Below, piece by piece: positions 18,061-28,541 of a stretch of DNA of 64,000 bases (position 1 is the first letter of the stretch; every line of letters begins with the position of its first letter). A program made the translations under genes and the position numbers. The DNA is from Paenibacillus sp. Marseille-Q4541 (lineage in GTDB: Bacteria > Bacillota > Bacilli > Paenibacillales > Paenibacillaceae), in the NCBI RefSeq assembly GCF_018310695.1, contig NZ_JAGXCY010000015.1:1-64000 (forward strand), given 5' to 3'. The notes below the pieces were generated by a model. The model saw only the letters and a list, made by a program, of their open reading frames with translations. It made no database searches and was not told the origin of the DNA.

Positions 18061-18170
18061 ATCTAATCGGTATTCGAACCATCTTCTTGTCCATTACGGA
18101 AAACGGGGTCAGAACTTGTACAGATAAAACAAAAAAAGCCGATTTCCGGATTGGAATCGACCTCTTGAAC
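18060..18170 (+). repeat. B repeat serving as terminator for map
   Basis: CTAATCGGTATTCGAACC and TTCTTGTCC form the left part and GAACTTGTACAGATAAAAC the middle. A variant hairpin pairs AAGCCGATTTCC with GGAATCGACCT. On the minus strand the hairpin plus seven T lies just past the map stop codon at 18174. Confidence 0.7.
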
Positions 18171-18173
18171 TTA

Positions 18174-18974
<801 letters not shown>

Positions 18975-19354
18975 TCAAGTGATGTAAATTATTTGTACGT
19001 TTTCGAAGAGCTGAAACATCGTGAAACTCTTCTGATAATTCCAGATTTACACCTTTTAATTTTTGAATTTAAATAATCATTTTCTTTATGGCACAATAAC
19101 ATCCATTAAATAATCATATCCAAAGAGGCGAGTCTTAGCAACTTTTTTATAAACATTGCAACGTTAGTTGCAACCGATTACGTTGGTGGGTTGTCAGATT
19201 TTATTGTGGTAGTTCAACAAAGAGGATCTTATCTATTTATTTCATCAAAACATAATTAGTCAATGAGAACATCTCTATTTTGAATTAATGGCTTTCGCAG
19301 CACTCTTTTATCTGGTTTTACAAGAGCATAAAATCATCCTTTTGTGAATTCTTA

Positions 19355-19400
19355 TAGATATTCATCTAATCGGTAATAGGAACAAGTTTTTGTCATCCGA
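19355..19400 (+). repeat. B repeat, left fragment
   Basis: TAGATATTCATCTAATCGG and TAATAGGAACAAGTTTTTGTC, a diverged left end. The rest of 18915-19585 shows no convincing gene. Confidence 0.55.
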
Positions 19401-19589
19401 AAGATATTGTTCAGCACTATTGTCTAAAGTTATCTCAACTATAGGTCTCCTCAAAATAGTATATATGTACTTAATCATTTCTTTGTATGAACCCATTCAA
19501 ATATCAATTAACAAATAAATTTGGGACTATTCTCTGTGCTGCCTAATATTCAAATTGTTTATTCTATCTGGAATTCAATATTAAAAATC

Positions 19590-19637
19590 CCCTCTGGTAT
19601 CTAACGTGTATGTCTAACTTACCAGATGACTTTTTTT
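19590..19637. terminator. Terminator past the 42-residue gene
   Basis: CTGGTA pairs with TACCAG across a long loop, with TTTTTTT on the plus side and TTTTT on the minus side. Confidence 0.5.
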
Positions 19638-19677
19638 CGTTGTCTACTATGAGGGGATAATACCATGAGTCTCATCA

Positions 19678-19806
19678 TTATTTTTTCTTCTGCACATCGG
19701 ATTCTTTGGGTTGGGTAAACAAGAAGATGAATCCCGCTAAGGAGATACCTACTAAAAATGCGATTCCCAGCGGAGTTTTTTCAGTTGGAGTTTCTGTTGA
19801 CGTCAC
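19678..19806 (-). CDS. 42-residue single-span membrane protein
   Basis: GTG at 19806 opens a short frame ending in VQKKK and TAA at 19678. Residues about 11-31 (TPLGIAFLVGISLAGFIFLF) form one membrane span, with a Lys-rich tail. It starts 6 bases after the stop of the 135-residue gene, so translation is probably coupled. No family was recognised; the tight coupling suggests the two products work together. Confidence 0.5.
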   Translation of the reverse strand: MTSTETPTEKTPLGIAFLVGISLAGFIFLFTQPKESDVQKKK

Positions 19807-19812
19807 ACCTGA

Positions 19813-20220
19813 TCATCTGCCTTTCCTTCGTTTTCGTCTTACATAGGTGTTGAAATCAGCATTCAATCGGTTTACTTCCTTTATTTCAGTCTTATCTCCC
19901 CCGAACAATGGCCCTCCTACGACAATGCTGAACCGTCCGGATGTAAAATAGGTACCTTGAACATTTAGTAAATCCAGAATCAAAAATATAGCAATTACAA
20001 AATCTATGATGGTTATCGTTATATTTTCCGATTTGGAGCCCGATTTGCTTACAATCCGAAATCCCCCGGTTATTGGTCCCCCTATGGATACAGAGAAAGC
20101 ACCGTCTGTTTGTATAAACACTCCTGTAATCGAAACTTGTCCATTGAGCAGTAGTGTTGCGGTAAGTAAGTTAATATTTCTAAGTATAATATTCAATTTT
20201 TTCTTGTTGGTTCGTTTCAA
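19813..20220 (-). CDS. Hypothetical membrane protein with a duplicated GGP motif
   Basis: 135 residues. Two copies of one motif flank a membrane span: VSITGVFIQTDGAFSVSIGG then P at about 29-49, and NVQGTYFTSGRFSIVVGGP at about 85-104, both ending GGP.xGG. The span is about 66-85 (ITIIDFVIAIFLILDLLNV). The start is TTG at 20220 with GGTGAT about 6 bases upstream, a good match to the extended ribosome site. The C-terminus is very basic. The repeat suggests gene-internal duplication; function is unknown. Confidence 0.6.
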   Translation of the reverse strand: MKRTNKKKLNIILRNINLLTATLLLNGQVSITGVFIQTDGAFSVSIGGPITGGFRIVSKSGSKSENITITIIDFVIAIFLILDLLNVQGTYFTSGRFSIVVGGPLFGGDKTEIKEVNRLNADFNTYVRRKRRKGR

Positions 20221-20710
20221 AATAACATCACCGCAGTCATCTCCTCGACGGTGTGAAGGAGTCTTATTGGTATATCATATGTACGAGAGAAAGTGTCTGA
20301 TCTAAACTATATCCTCTTCTGAGGCCCAAATTTATTCTTCATAAAGGTGAAAAATAATTATATGATTGAACTGAAAAACTTTACAGCTATTCTTACATGA
20401 TGATGTAGCCCTATAAACAATTCTTTGACCACCGGGCATATGAGCAATTATTGAGATCCTCTAGATTCAATCCTTAATGCTCTATTTTTTTCATAAAAGA
20501 AATTTTTAGACTTCTGAATTTCCTCCAGTAAGATTTCTTGTGTGATAGGGGTCCCACTAACAAAACGCAAATTTCGTACGCTATGCAAATTTCGACACAT
20601 CCAGGATTTCTTAATATGCATAGTGGAACTGGTCAACTAGCTGCAATTGAAATCGCAAAACGCGGTACACATCGGATATCCGAAAAGAGGAGCTGACGCG
20701 AGGCTGGCCC

Positions 20711-20775
20711 CTCAACTATACGGTCCATTAGCTTATTGAAAAAGTAATAGATCGCATTGACCCAGCTGCTACTTA
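20711..20775 (+). repeat. A repeat, diverged copy with hairpin
   Basis: TCAACTATACGGTCCATTAG then CTTATTGAAAAAG, followed by a degraded AGCAGC-type stem ending AGCTGCTACTTAGCTG. Confidence 0.55.
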
Positions 20776-20882
20776 GCTGCCTACCCCGTCAACCAACCTG
20801 ATATAAATGTTTTGATGACTGACCAAAAGGAAAAGGGAATATCGTTCTACTTGAAGACGACAGTTTAAAGCGGATGCTGCAA

Positions 20883-20934
20883 TGAATAATAATAACCTTC
20901 ATGCCATAGCGATAGCAGCAAGAAGGTTATTATG
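20883..20934 (-). terminator. Terminator after the SLH xylanase
   Basis: ATAATAACCTTC pairs with GAAGGTTATTAT around a loop of about 25 bases, 30 bases past the xylanase stop. The stem is long; the T-run is weak. Confidence 0.55.
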
Positions 20935-20964
20935 CAATGAAACGTTACTCAATGGTATACCTAG

Positions 20965-23742
20965 TTATTGTTTTACGGTACGATACAAAATCACCGCTGC
21001 CTCAGCACGGCTCAACGTGCTAGTTGGTGCTAGTTTGTTGCTCTTGCCGCCTACTACCCCTGCTTTTACAAGGATCGCGACACTGTCCAGAGCATAGTCC
21101 GCCACATCTGACTTATCACGGTATGAGCCCAAGTCCCTTTCGCCACTGAATTCTTTTCCGGCCGCATGCAAGGCCCGCGTTGTCATCACCATCATATCCT
21201 GACGGGTTATCGGATCATCAGGACGGAAAGTCTGATCTGAAAAACCATTAATAATGCCAAGCTGCTGTGCAGTTTGAATACCCTGCGAATAAACTGACTC
21301 TTGTCTCACGTCAGCGAATGTTGCTGTCTGCTGACCGCTGCCAACCAACCCTAGTGTTCTGACGAGTAAAGCGGCAAACTCTGCTCTGGTCACGAAAACG
21401 TCCGGTGAAAAACTGTTTTTATCTGCAGCCAGCATGATGCCGTTTGCCGCCAAAGCATCCACCGCTTCTTTTGCCCATGCAGGCGGAGTGCTATAGTCAG
21501 CATGGGAATCACCACCTCCGCCATTTATGGCATTCTCTTCATTAATGGTCGACTTGCCCTTCAGAGTGAGAATGCCATATACTAAAGTGTCTTGATAGGC
21601 ATTGCCCGTCGTGTCGTTCCACGTCGCAATGCTTTCGCGTGCGCCTGCCTTGCCATCATTGATCTGCACGTCGAATCCAAGTTTGGTATCAATATCAGGC
21701 GTTACGGCTGTGAGCGGAATCTTCATTTCCACGATATAATTAGTTCCTGATACCTTAGTTTGCGTTTCTACATTGGCTCCGATGGATTCCGGATTGAATG
21801 AGGTCTCATTATCGTAGTTTATGCGATACTGTCCATCATCCTCTTGATAGAACGTAGTCTTGCCGTTATTCTGATCCAGGAACACTTCGACCGAGTCATG
21901 CTCCCATACATTTTCACTGGTTTTATCCAACTCATTGTCGCTTACCTGCACAAGGACATAAAGATTGTTTTCATCCCATAGCGCTTTGGCTATGCCGCTT
22001 GCACCCTGCCATGCCATTTGGTACCGGTTGACCTGAATAGCCGGAACCTGATTCCATATCGCATCCATCTGTCCGTCGATGACCGGCGTACCGTATAGAG
22101 CCTGTGAATATTTAGCCCCTGTTGTATCTGGAACATGTTCTTCCATGAATGTAGCTGGATCTGCGACAGCATAGTAAGCCGGTTTGGCCTGCAAGTGCTT
22201 ATCAAACAATAACGGGTTGCTCGCTGCACGCCAGCTTGTGCCGTCATCCATACCCCAGAAGGTAACACGAGAGATATTATCGCTGTACTGTCGGTACAGG
22301 TCCATCAACTGCGCATATAAGTAACCTTGCGAGTTGGCCTCCTTATCGGTCATGACATAGTTGCTGCCAGCCTGAATATCTAGTTCTGTAACACTAACCT
22401 CCACGCCGGTATTAATGAATCTTTCCAGGGAAAGCTGCACATTGGTTGGATTCGTATTCAGTCCATAATGCCCTTGCATGCCGATTCCGTCGATCAGCTT
22501 TTTGCCCGGATGGTCTGCAGCATAATTGTCGTTCAATTCCTGAACCATGCTGGCAATGGCCGTCGCCTTGTTCTGGTTGTCTTCATTATAGTCATTGTAA
22601 TAAAGCTTCACGTCCCATTCCGGGTGCTCATCCAGCACTTCTCGCGCAGCTTGGAATGCCTCTTCTACGAAATCCGGCCCGATCGCGTTGTACCACATCG
22701 ACTTGCGCAGTGCATTTTTCCAGTCAGTCGGGTTAGAGGGATTGTCACTCATTGCTTCATTCACAACGTCCCAGGAAATGACACGGTTTCCGAAATGCTC
22801 TACCACAGTGCGAATATGTATCCTCATATTTTCCAAAGCTTCTGCGCGGGACAATGGCAAGACCGCTCCGCTGCCGTCCTTGGTGCTGTTCATCCAAGCC
22901 GGTGATTGCTGATGCCACACCAGCACATGCCCATGCATACTCATGTCTTCCGCCAGCACTTTGTTCACCATGGCATCGGCAGCAGCGAACGTAAACTGAC
23001 CTTTTACCTTCTGCAGCGCATCCGGCTTCATCGCATTGCCCGCAGTTGCAACATTATGGTGCATGCTCAGTAATTGCAGCCTGCTTCCTTCGAGATCTTC
23101 TGCAGAAGTGGCATTACCAATGAGGAAGTCATCCTCATATATATCTTTGATCGGCAAAAGATCGGTTTGCACTTCTGGCGCAACCGTTCCTGTACTCGCA
23201 ATACGAATGTCGTCCACATAGAAAGAAGCGTTTTTGCTGCTTGGCGCCTCGACATAGATCGTCGAATATCCATCTCCCAAGCTGTTATAGCGATACGTAC
23301 CCTCCAGTTTGATCCAGCCATCTCCAGCATTTGCGGATGTTGATGCCAACGCATTATAGCTTGCAGCACTGCCTTGACCAATCTGTGTGGACAATTGCAA
23401 TGTAGTGCTCGCGGGCTCAATGAGCTTGACCCATGCGCTAATCTCGTATTCCTTGTCCGCCTCAACAAGCTGCTCCACCCGAAGGGTTGGTCCATGCCAG
23501 GAATCGCTTCGCCCTTCTATTTTCAGCGACTTACTACCACCATCGGTATGATTGGCTTCATTGGTAACCGTGAGAACCTCCGTGCCTGCTCTGCCTGTAA
23601 ATCCACCAGTAAGGCCATCCTCAAAGCCTAGCTCAAGCTTTACCGCTTCTTCCGCCTGTATTGTGGATGTCATCCAAGCCGGTAGAATCATCGCCACCGC
23701 AAGCAGACTTGTCAAAAATGCTTTTACTCCTTTTCGACGCAT
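20965..23742 (-). CDS. xynA: Secreted, SLH-anchored GH10 endo-1,4-beta-xylanase
   Basis: A 925-residue multidomain xylanase. Order: signal peptide (1-30), CBM4/9- or CBM22-like domain (about 33-185), GH10 catalytic domain (about 195-535), CBM9 (about 560-755), a GGGG linker, then three SLH repeats (about 785-925). Acid/base E329 is in WDVVNEAM and nucleophile E453 in VTELDIQ. It cuts xylan at the cell surface, held to secondary wall polymer by the SLH repeats. The layout is like XynA1 of Paenibacillus JDR-2, which has more N-terminal CBM22 copies. GTAAAGGAG precedes the start. Oligomers released would feed the transporter at 26.5-30.2 kb. Confidence 0.93.
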   Translation of the reverse strand: MRRKGVKAFLTSLLAVAMILPAWMTSTIQAEEAVKLELGFEDGLTGGFTGRAGTEVLTVTNEANHTDGGSKSLKIEGRSDSWHGPTLRVEQLVEADKEYEISAWVKLIEPASTTLQLSTQIGQGSAASYNALASTSANAGDGWIKLEGTYRYNSLGDGYSTIYVEAPSSKNASFYVDDIRIASTGTVAPEVQTDLLPIKDIYEDDFLIGNATSAEDLEGSRLQLLSMHHNVATAGNAMKPDALQKVKGQFTFAAADAMVNKVLAEDMSMHGHVLVWHQQSPAWMNSTKDGSGAVLPLSRAEALENMRIHIRTVVEHFGNRVISWDVVNEAMSDNPSNPTDWKNALRKSMWYNAIGPDFVEEAFQAAREVLDEHPEWDVKLYYNDYNEDNQNKATAIASMVQELNDNYAADHPGKKLIDGIGMQGHYGLNTNPTNVQLSLERFINTGVEVSVTELDIQAGSNYVMTDKEANSQGYLYAQLMDLYRQYSDNISRVTFWGMDDGTSWRAASNPLLFDKHLQAKPAYYAVADPATFMEEHVPDTTGAKYSQALYGTPVIDGQMDAIWNQVPAIQVNRYQMAWQGASGIAKALWDENNLYVLVQVSDNELDKTSENVWEHDSVEVFLDQNNGKTTFYQEDDGQYRINYDNETSFNPESIGANVETQTKVSGTNYIVEMKIPLTAVTPDIDTKLGFDVQINDGKAGARESIATWNDTTGNAYQDTLVYGILTLKGKSTINEENAINGGGGDSHADYSTPPAWAKEAVDALAANGIMLAADKNSFSPDVFVTRAEFAALLVRTLGLVGSGQQTATFADVRQESVYSQGIQTAQQLGIINGFSDQTFRPDDPITRQDMMVMTTRALHAAGKEFSGERDLGSYRDKSDVADYALDSVAILVKAGVVGGKSNKLAPTSTLSRAEAAVILYRTVKQ

Positions 23743-23942
23743 ACATTTGCACTCCTTTACGATTTTAATAAAACGTCTTTTGGCACACAGACCATGATGA
23801 GCGTCCGTATAAGCAGTTTTGTGTCTACCCCTATGTCTTCCATGAGGCGAACCGAATTAAGCAAAGATGTTCTGTTCTTTTAGATCAGGATGCACGGTCG
23901 GCACAGTCCGCTCGCTTGAGGTATAAAAAGGTTGTACACCAC

Positions 23943-23958
23943 ATTGAAGCGCTTACAT
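23943..23958. promoter_or_regulatory. CcpA cre-like palindrome upstream of xynA
   Basis: TTGAAGCGCTTACA has the AAGCGCTT centre of catabolite-response elements but two mismatches to the 14-base consensus. It is about 200 bases upstream of xynA, where carbon catabolite repression would be expected. Confidence 0.35.
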
Positions 23959-24005
23959 AAAAGAGAATATAAAAGCATACCTTACCACTCTGGCCTTGGA
24001 AAACC

Positions 24006-24024
24006 GTCTCAGCGCCCCTGAGAC
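24006..24024 (-). terminator. Hairpin after the GH43 gene
   Basis: GTCTCAG pairs with CTGAGAC around a 5-base loop; on the minus strand GGTTTTCC follows. It lies about 70 bases past the GH43 stop. Confidence 0.5.
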
Positions 24025-24095
24025 AAACAACCATTCAAGGGCACATCAGAGGCTTTATAGACGAGACCGTCATCCAGGCAGTTCCTTCAACCTCG

Positions 24096-25082
24096 TTACT
24101 TCTCTGGATAGGGATCAATCATACGAATGGTGCCGTCTGAATTGTACGTCAGCTCGGCGAATTTTACGCAGCGTTTGTAGTCGATGCCTCCAGAAAGGGA
24201 ACAATCATGATAAAACAGGTACCACTTTTCCCGAAATTGAACAATGGAATGATGCGTTGTCCAACCAATGACCGGTGGTAAAATTGTGCCCTGGAACGTG
24301 TAGGGTCCCACTGGGCTGTCGCTGGTAGCATACACCAGCTTGTGCGTCGTTCCCGTGGAATAAGATAGATAATATTTACCTTTATACTTGTGCATCCATG
24401 GCCCTTCGAAATATCTGCAATCTTCATTGCCTGCAGTCAGCGGATTTCCTTTCTGGTCCACGATGAGAATCTCCATCGCCTTAGAAGCCAATGAGAGCAT
24501 ATCCTCGCTCAGCTTCGCGATTCTAGGACCGAGCGCCGGCTCATCCGGAGCAGGGCCTTCTGCATGTTCCACATAACTACCTGTCTGCCACTTCTCTAAT
24601 TGTCCACCCCACAGCCCGCCAAATAGCATGTAGGCCTGTTCATCCTCGTCAATGAAGACAGCAGGATCAATGCTGAAGCTTCCTTGAATGTACTGATCCT
24701 CCGGCTTGAACGGACCCGACGGGGAGGGAGATGTAGCCACGCCGATGCGGAAAATCCCTTCATTGTCCCTCGCAGGGAAAAATAGGTAATACATGCCATT
24801 TTTGAATGCGGCATCCGGCGCCCACATCTGACGCGACGCCCATGGCACATCCCTCACATGCAGTGCTTCCCCATGATCCGTCACGGTTGTATCCGGGTTA
24901 GCCATGGATAGAACGTGGTAATCCTCCATTTTGTACTGATCACCATTGTCATTCACTGGGCCGTCGTGATCCAGATCATGAGAAGGATAAATATAGATGC
25001 GATCCTCGAACACATGCGCTGATGGATCGGCAGTGAAAATATGAGTAACTAAAGGTTGATGCATGTTAGTTAATTTGGACAT
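24096..25082 (-). CDS. GH43 beta-xylosidase/arabinofuranosidase, intracellular
   Basis: About 328 residues of the five-bladed GH43 propeller with no signal peptide. The catalytic base is the Asp in FTADPSAHVF (D19), the pKa-modulating Asp is in FSIDPAVF, and the general acid is the Glu in RYFEGPW. MWAPDA is also typical. It would release xylose or arabinose from oligomers in the cytoplasm. ATG at 25082 (MSKLTN) is chosen because AAGGAG lies 8 bases upstream; the frame stays open 31 codons further and overlaps the GH10 gene. It is the last gene of the xylan operon before xynA. Confidence 0.88.
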   Translation of the reverse strand: MSKLTNMHQPLVTHIFTADPSAHVFEDRIYIYPSHDLDHDGPVNDNGDQYKMEDYHVLSMANPDTTVTDHGEALHVRDVPWASRQMWAPDAAFKNGMYYLFFPARDNEGIFRIGVATSPSPSGPFKPEDQYIQGSFSIDPAVFIDEDEQAYMLFGGLWGGQLEKWQTGSYVEHAEGPAPDEPALGPRIAKLSEDMLSLASKAMEILIVDQKGNPLTAGNEDCRYFEGPWMHKYKGKYYLSYSTGTTHKLVYATSDSPVGPYTFQGTILPPVIGWTTHHSIVQFREKWYLFYHDCSLSGGIDYKRCVKFAELTYNSDGTIRMIDPYPEK

Positions 25083-25171
25083 CCCAATGACTCCTTCCAT
25101 AAGATATACAATCGAGCCCATCTCTACGATATGTTCAACAACGGATTCATGATGCTTCATCAGTTCATGCT

Positions 25172-26194
25172 TCACTTGGGCGTAACTAATTGAGCAACAC
25201 GCTGATAGGCTTCCTTGGGGCGCTGCAACTCATCGAACAAGAATGGCCAGTTTTTCCGTCCTCGGACAGGGAAATCATCCAGCCAAGTATAATCATCAGC
25301 TGCTCCCCAGAATGTCACAGCGCTGATGTGTTCACGATAATTGAGAAGCAGACGGAAAATGGATTCGTATCTCTCGTCTTGCAATTCTAACATTTCCTTC
25401 GTGGGACGAACCAAATCCTTACGCCTGTCTTCAAAGCGGAATACCGACACATCCAGTTCGGTAAGTTGAATTTGCAGGCCCAGCTGCGCATACCGCTCAA
25501 TCGCGGAACGCATTTCGTCCAGAGACGGATCGTACAAGTTCCAGTGCGCCTGCAAACCGACGCCATGAATCGGTATGCCTTGATCCAGCAGCGAACGAAC
25601 GAGCCGATAGATACGCTCCCGCTTATGCGGATTGGACTCGTTGTAGTCATTATAGAACAAGAGCGCCTGCGGATCTGCTTCATGAGCGAATTCGAACGCT
25701 TTAGCAATAAAAGACTCTCCAGCGATATCCATCCATTTGGAAGGTCGCAGAAATGAGTTATCATCGTTCTCATCATCCGATATGACTTCATTAACGACAT
25801 CCCAGCAATAGACGACGTCCTTATATCTGCCAACGACAGTCTGAATGTGCGAGCGAAGCCGTGCAAACAATACCTCCTTCTCCGCCAGACCGCCTTTTTC
25901 ATTCTCGAAAAGCCAATCCGGTGTCTGGTTATGCCAGACTAGTGTATGGCCGCGCAGTGCCATGCCTTGCTCTCTGGCAAATGCAGCTATGACGTCTGCG
26001 TCCTCGAACGTGTACTGATCCTCCTGCGGATGCAAGCTGGAGAATTTCATTTCATTTTCTGCCGTTATGCTGTTGTAGTGATATGCAAGCAATGAACGCT
26101 GGCTTTCGATCGTTCTCGGATTCACTGCTGCTCCAATATGGAAAGCATCCTTATATAATGCCTTCAATGGGGCCTCTGCTCGCAAAAGGTCCAT
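25172..26194 (-). CDS. xynA2: Intracellular GH10 xylanase
   Basis: A 340-residue, single-domain GH10 enzyme with no signal peptide. Acid/base E136 is in WDVVNEV and nucleophile E246 in QLTELDVS; HTLVWHNQTPDWL is also conserved. It resembles IXT6 of Geobacillus and XynA2 of Paenibacillus JDR-2, which cut imported xylo-oligosaccharides. The Shine-Dalgarno AGAGGAGGG lies just before the ATG. In those clusters a GH67 alpha-glucuronidase (aguA) precedes this gene; here only a GH43 tail remnant does. Confidence 0.9.
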   Translation of the reverse strand: MDLLRAEAPLKALYKDAFHIGAAVNPRTIESQRSLLAYHYNSITAENEMKFSSLHPQEDQYTFEDADVIAAFAREQGMALRGHTLVWHNQTPDWLFENEKGGLAEKEVLFARLRSHIQTVVGRYKDVVYCWDVVNEVISDDENDDNSFLRPSKWMDIAGESFIAKAFEFAHEADPQALLFYNDYNESNPHKRERIYRLVRSLLDQGIPIHGVGLQAHWNLYDPSLDEMRSAIERYAQLGLQIQLTELDVSVFRFEDRRKDLVRPTKEMLELQDERYESIFRLLLNYREHISAVTFWGAADDYTWLDDFPVRGRKNWPFLFDELQRPKEAYQRVAQLVTPK

Positions 26195-26259
26195 GATTTC
26201 CCTCCTCTATATTGCTGAACACCGTCAAACTTGTAGCTTCTGCCGCTAGTGCCGGCAAT

Positions 26260-26486
26260 CTAAATCCCATACTCGGACCAGCAGAAGCTTGCAGGCGCGC
26301 GGCTTGTCCGTTGCCGGTGGCATAATATAGCCCGACTACCGCTCCGGTGAAGCACATTTTATGCACAAAATCCTCCGGAGATATTGCACCCGCCGAGCCT
26401 GAACCCAAGCTTAACCAGTTCTGTCCATCCTAAGAACAAGCCAATTTGTATTCCTTCTCTGTCGCTTCAATCTGGAGCAATAGCTT
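26260..26486 (-). pseudogene. Remnant of a GH43 C-terminal domain
   Basis: Directly after the permease stop, the minus strand reads LLLQIEATEKEYKLACS, an in-frame TAG, then DGQNWLSLGSG and FTGAVVGLYYATGNG. After a frame change it ends APASFCWSEYGI and TAG at 26260. The order matches the end of the beta-sandwich domain of GH43 xylosidases (FTGAxVGLY...DFDWFEY). The catalytic domain is absent. It fills the slot between the permease and the GH10 gene. Confidence 0.6.
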
Positions 26487-27440
26487 CTATTCCTTCACAC
26501 TCCCTACATTAAGTCCAACGACAAAGTATTTTTGCATGAACGGGTAAACTAGCAGAATCGGTACCGAGGCGACGATCGTAATCGCTGCCCGTATAGAAAT
26601 CGGCGTCACCTGTGTAGCATGCTCCATCCCCACACCGTTAGCAACCGAAGGATTACTGTTAGCATTCATGCTGGAGGACAATAGTTTCATCAATTCATAC
26701 TGCAGTGTGCTCAGTTCTTGACGAGAAGACGTGTACAGAAAAGCATCAAACCAAGTGTTCCACGCACCTACTGCAACGAATAGCGCAATGGTCGCAAGAA
26801 CGGGTGTGCACAGCGGAAAAATGACTTTCCAGAAAATTTTGAAATCTCCCGCACCATCGATTTTCGCTGATTCGATCAAGGCCTCAGGAATGGTATAAAT
26901 ATAGGTACGAATAACGATGAGGTTAAATGCACTGATAAGTGATGGTAGGATATATACCCAGAACGAATTTATTAAATGGAGTTCCTTCATCAGGAAATAT
27001 CCTGGAATAAGCCCTGCGTTGAAATACATCGTGAGCACAAAAATAGTGGTAATCAGCTTGCGGAAAACATATTCTCGCCGGCTCAGCGTATAGGCCAGCA
27101 TGGTAGTCAAGAAAATATTCAGCACGGTAGAAAGAACAGTACGTGCAACGGAAATCAAAAACGCGTTATAAATCGTGCCTGAAGCAAATACGGCTTTGTA
27201 ATTCTGCATAGTGAACTCGCGAGGCCACAAATATAATCCCCCACGGATGGTGTCATTCCCTGCATTAAACGAAACCACAATGGTATTGAGAAAAGGGTAC
27301 AACGTCACAGTGACCAGGAAAATCATAAATATCGTATTGAAGGTATTAAACAGGATTGGTTCGATGTTTCCGATTCCCGAACGGCGTACAGAAACTCCCG
27401 CTGTTTTTCCTGAACCAGACAATGGTGTTTTTTTCATCAT
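26487..27440 (-). CDS. Sugar ABC transporter permease (YtcP/LplC-like)
   Basis: A 317-residue, six-span inner-membrane permease of the MalG side. The EAA loop that docks the ATPase is EALIESAKIDGAGDFKIFWK at about 205-225. It ends FMQKYFVVGLNVGSVKE, typical of the carbohydrate group that includes YtcP. Its ATG overlaps the stop of the partner permease by one base. With the lipoprotein at 28542 it would import xylo-oligosaccharides or aldouronates. No dedicated ATPase is present; such systems share an MsmX-type ATPase encoded elsewhere. Confidence 0.9.
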   Translation of the reverse strand: MMKKTPLSGSGKTAGVSVRRSGIGNIEPILFNTFNTIFMIFLVTVTLYPFLNTIVVSFNAGNDTIRGGLYLWPREFTMQNYKAVFASGTIYNAFLISVARTVLSTVLNIFLTTMLAYTLSRREYVFRKLITTIFVLTMYFNAGLIPGYFLMKELHLINSFWVYILPSLISAFNLIVIRTYIYTIPEALIESAKIDGAGDFKIFWKVIFPLCTPVLATIALFVAVGAWNTWFDAFLYTSSRQELSTLQYELMKLLSSSMNANSNPSVANGVGMEHATQVTPISIRAAITIVASVPILLVYPFMQKYFVVGLNVGSVKE

Positions 27441-28405
27441 TATAACAGCCTCTCTTCCCCAAGCCGCTTAGCGGTCCAATTCGCAATGAGCAACATGGTA
27501 ATGCTGACTACGGTCTTGAATATCCCACCTGCAGTAGCGAGCGAATAGTTGCCCTGTGCAATCCCATATTTGAGCACGAAGATATCAATCGTTTCCGACC
27601 AATCAACAACCAAGCCGTTGCCAAGCAAATACTGAACCTCGAAACCCGCATCCAGAATATGTCCGATCGACATAATCAGCAGGATGACAATGGTAGGCTT
27701 GATTCCCGGCAAAGTGATATTCCACATTTTTTGGTAGCGATTAGCTCCATCAATATCGGATGCCTCATACAACGCCGGATCAATAGAGGACATGGCTGCC
27801 AAATAAATTATTGTGTTCCACCCCACTTCCTTCCATATATGGGAGCTTGCTACTATCCCCCAAAAATACTTGCCTTCAGTCAGCCACAGAATAGGCTGAT
27901 CTATAAAATTCAGTGTCATCAAAATTTCGTTGACAATGCCATCGGAAGCAAGCGATGTGGCCACGATGCCGGTAACGATAATCCATGATAAAAAGTGGGG
28001 CAGATAGGAAATCGTCTGCACCGTTCGCTTCCACACCACCTTCTTGATTTCATTAAGAAGAAGAGCCAAAATAATAGCGGTTACAAAGCCTAATATTAGG
28101 TTGATGATACTCATGGCGAGCGTATTGCGAAGCACACGCATAAAGTTGTCATCAGTGAACAAAAATTGAAAATGTTTGAATCCGACCCAAGTTTGATCCG
28201 AGAAGCTTCTTGCAGGCTTATAATCCTGAAAAGCCATCGTCCAACCCCAGACAGGCACATAAGCAAAAGTGATAATATACACAAGCAGAGGAACAGACAT
28301 CCATATGAGCTGTCTCTGTTCTTTAATGATCTCCCAGGATATCCGCTTGTTTTTCCGTTTTTTCTTTGGGCTGAGCGGCTTGGTGCCCACTACAATTTCC
28401 TCCAT
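27440..28405 (-). CDS. lplB: Sugar ABC transporter permease (LplB-like)
   Basis: About 321 residues with six spans and a Lys-rich cytoplasmic start. The EAA loop is PALYEASDIDGANRYQKMWN. It pairs with the next permease to form the channel. ATG at 28405 (MEEIVVG) is chosen because AGGGAGC lies 8 bases upstream; the in-frame ATG at 28426 has no such site. A terminator-like hairpin lies between the lipoprotein gene and this one, which would lower permease expression relative to the binding protein. Confidence 0.9.
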   Translation of the reverse strand: MEEIVVGTKPLSPKKKRKNKRISWEIIKEQRQLIWMSVPLLVYIITFAYVPVWGWTMAFQDYKPARSFSDQTWVGFKHFQFLFTDDNFMRVLRNTLAMSIINLILGFVTAIILALLLNEIKKVVWKRTVQTISYLPHFLSWIIVTGIVATSLASDGIVNEILMTLNFIDQPILWLTEGKYFWGIVASSHIWKEVGWNTIIYLAAMSSIDPALYEASDIDGANRYQKMWNITLPGIKPTIVILLIMSIGHILDAGFEVQYLLGNGLVVDWSETIDIFVLKYGIAQGNYSLATAGGIFKTVVSITMLLIANWTAKRLGEERLL

Positions 28406-28500
28406 AATATCAAGCTCCCTATCCATCTTTATTATGAAAAGAAAAACGTCAGTCGACGTATTTTCTAAGATGACAGACCGACGTCCAGTAATATATTTCA

Positions 28501-28530
28501 GAAAAACAGGAAGGATAGTTTCCTTCCTGT
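28501..28530 (-). terminator. Attenuating hairpin between lipoprotein and permease genes
   Basis: CAGGAAGGA pairs with TCCTTCCTG around a 5-base loop; on the minus strand TTTTTC follows. It lies 12 bases past the binding-protein stop, where partial termination would give excess binding protein. Confidence 0.7.
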
Positions 28531-28541
28531 TGGCAATTGTT

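Noticed and set aside
19140..19260. Protein-like plus-strand stretch (NIATLVATDYVGGLSDFIVV)
   Set aside because: No start, no ribosome site, no family; possibly chance.
20448..20636. 62-codon minus-strand open frame
   Set aside because: No ribosome site and no family; could be a scrap, but support is too weak.
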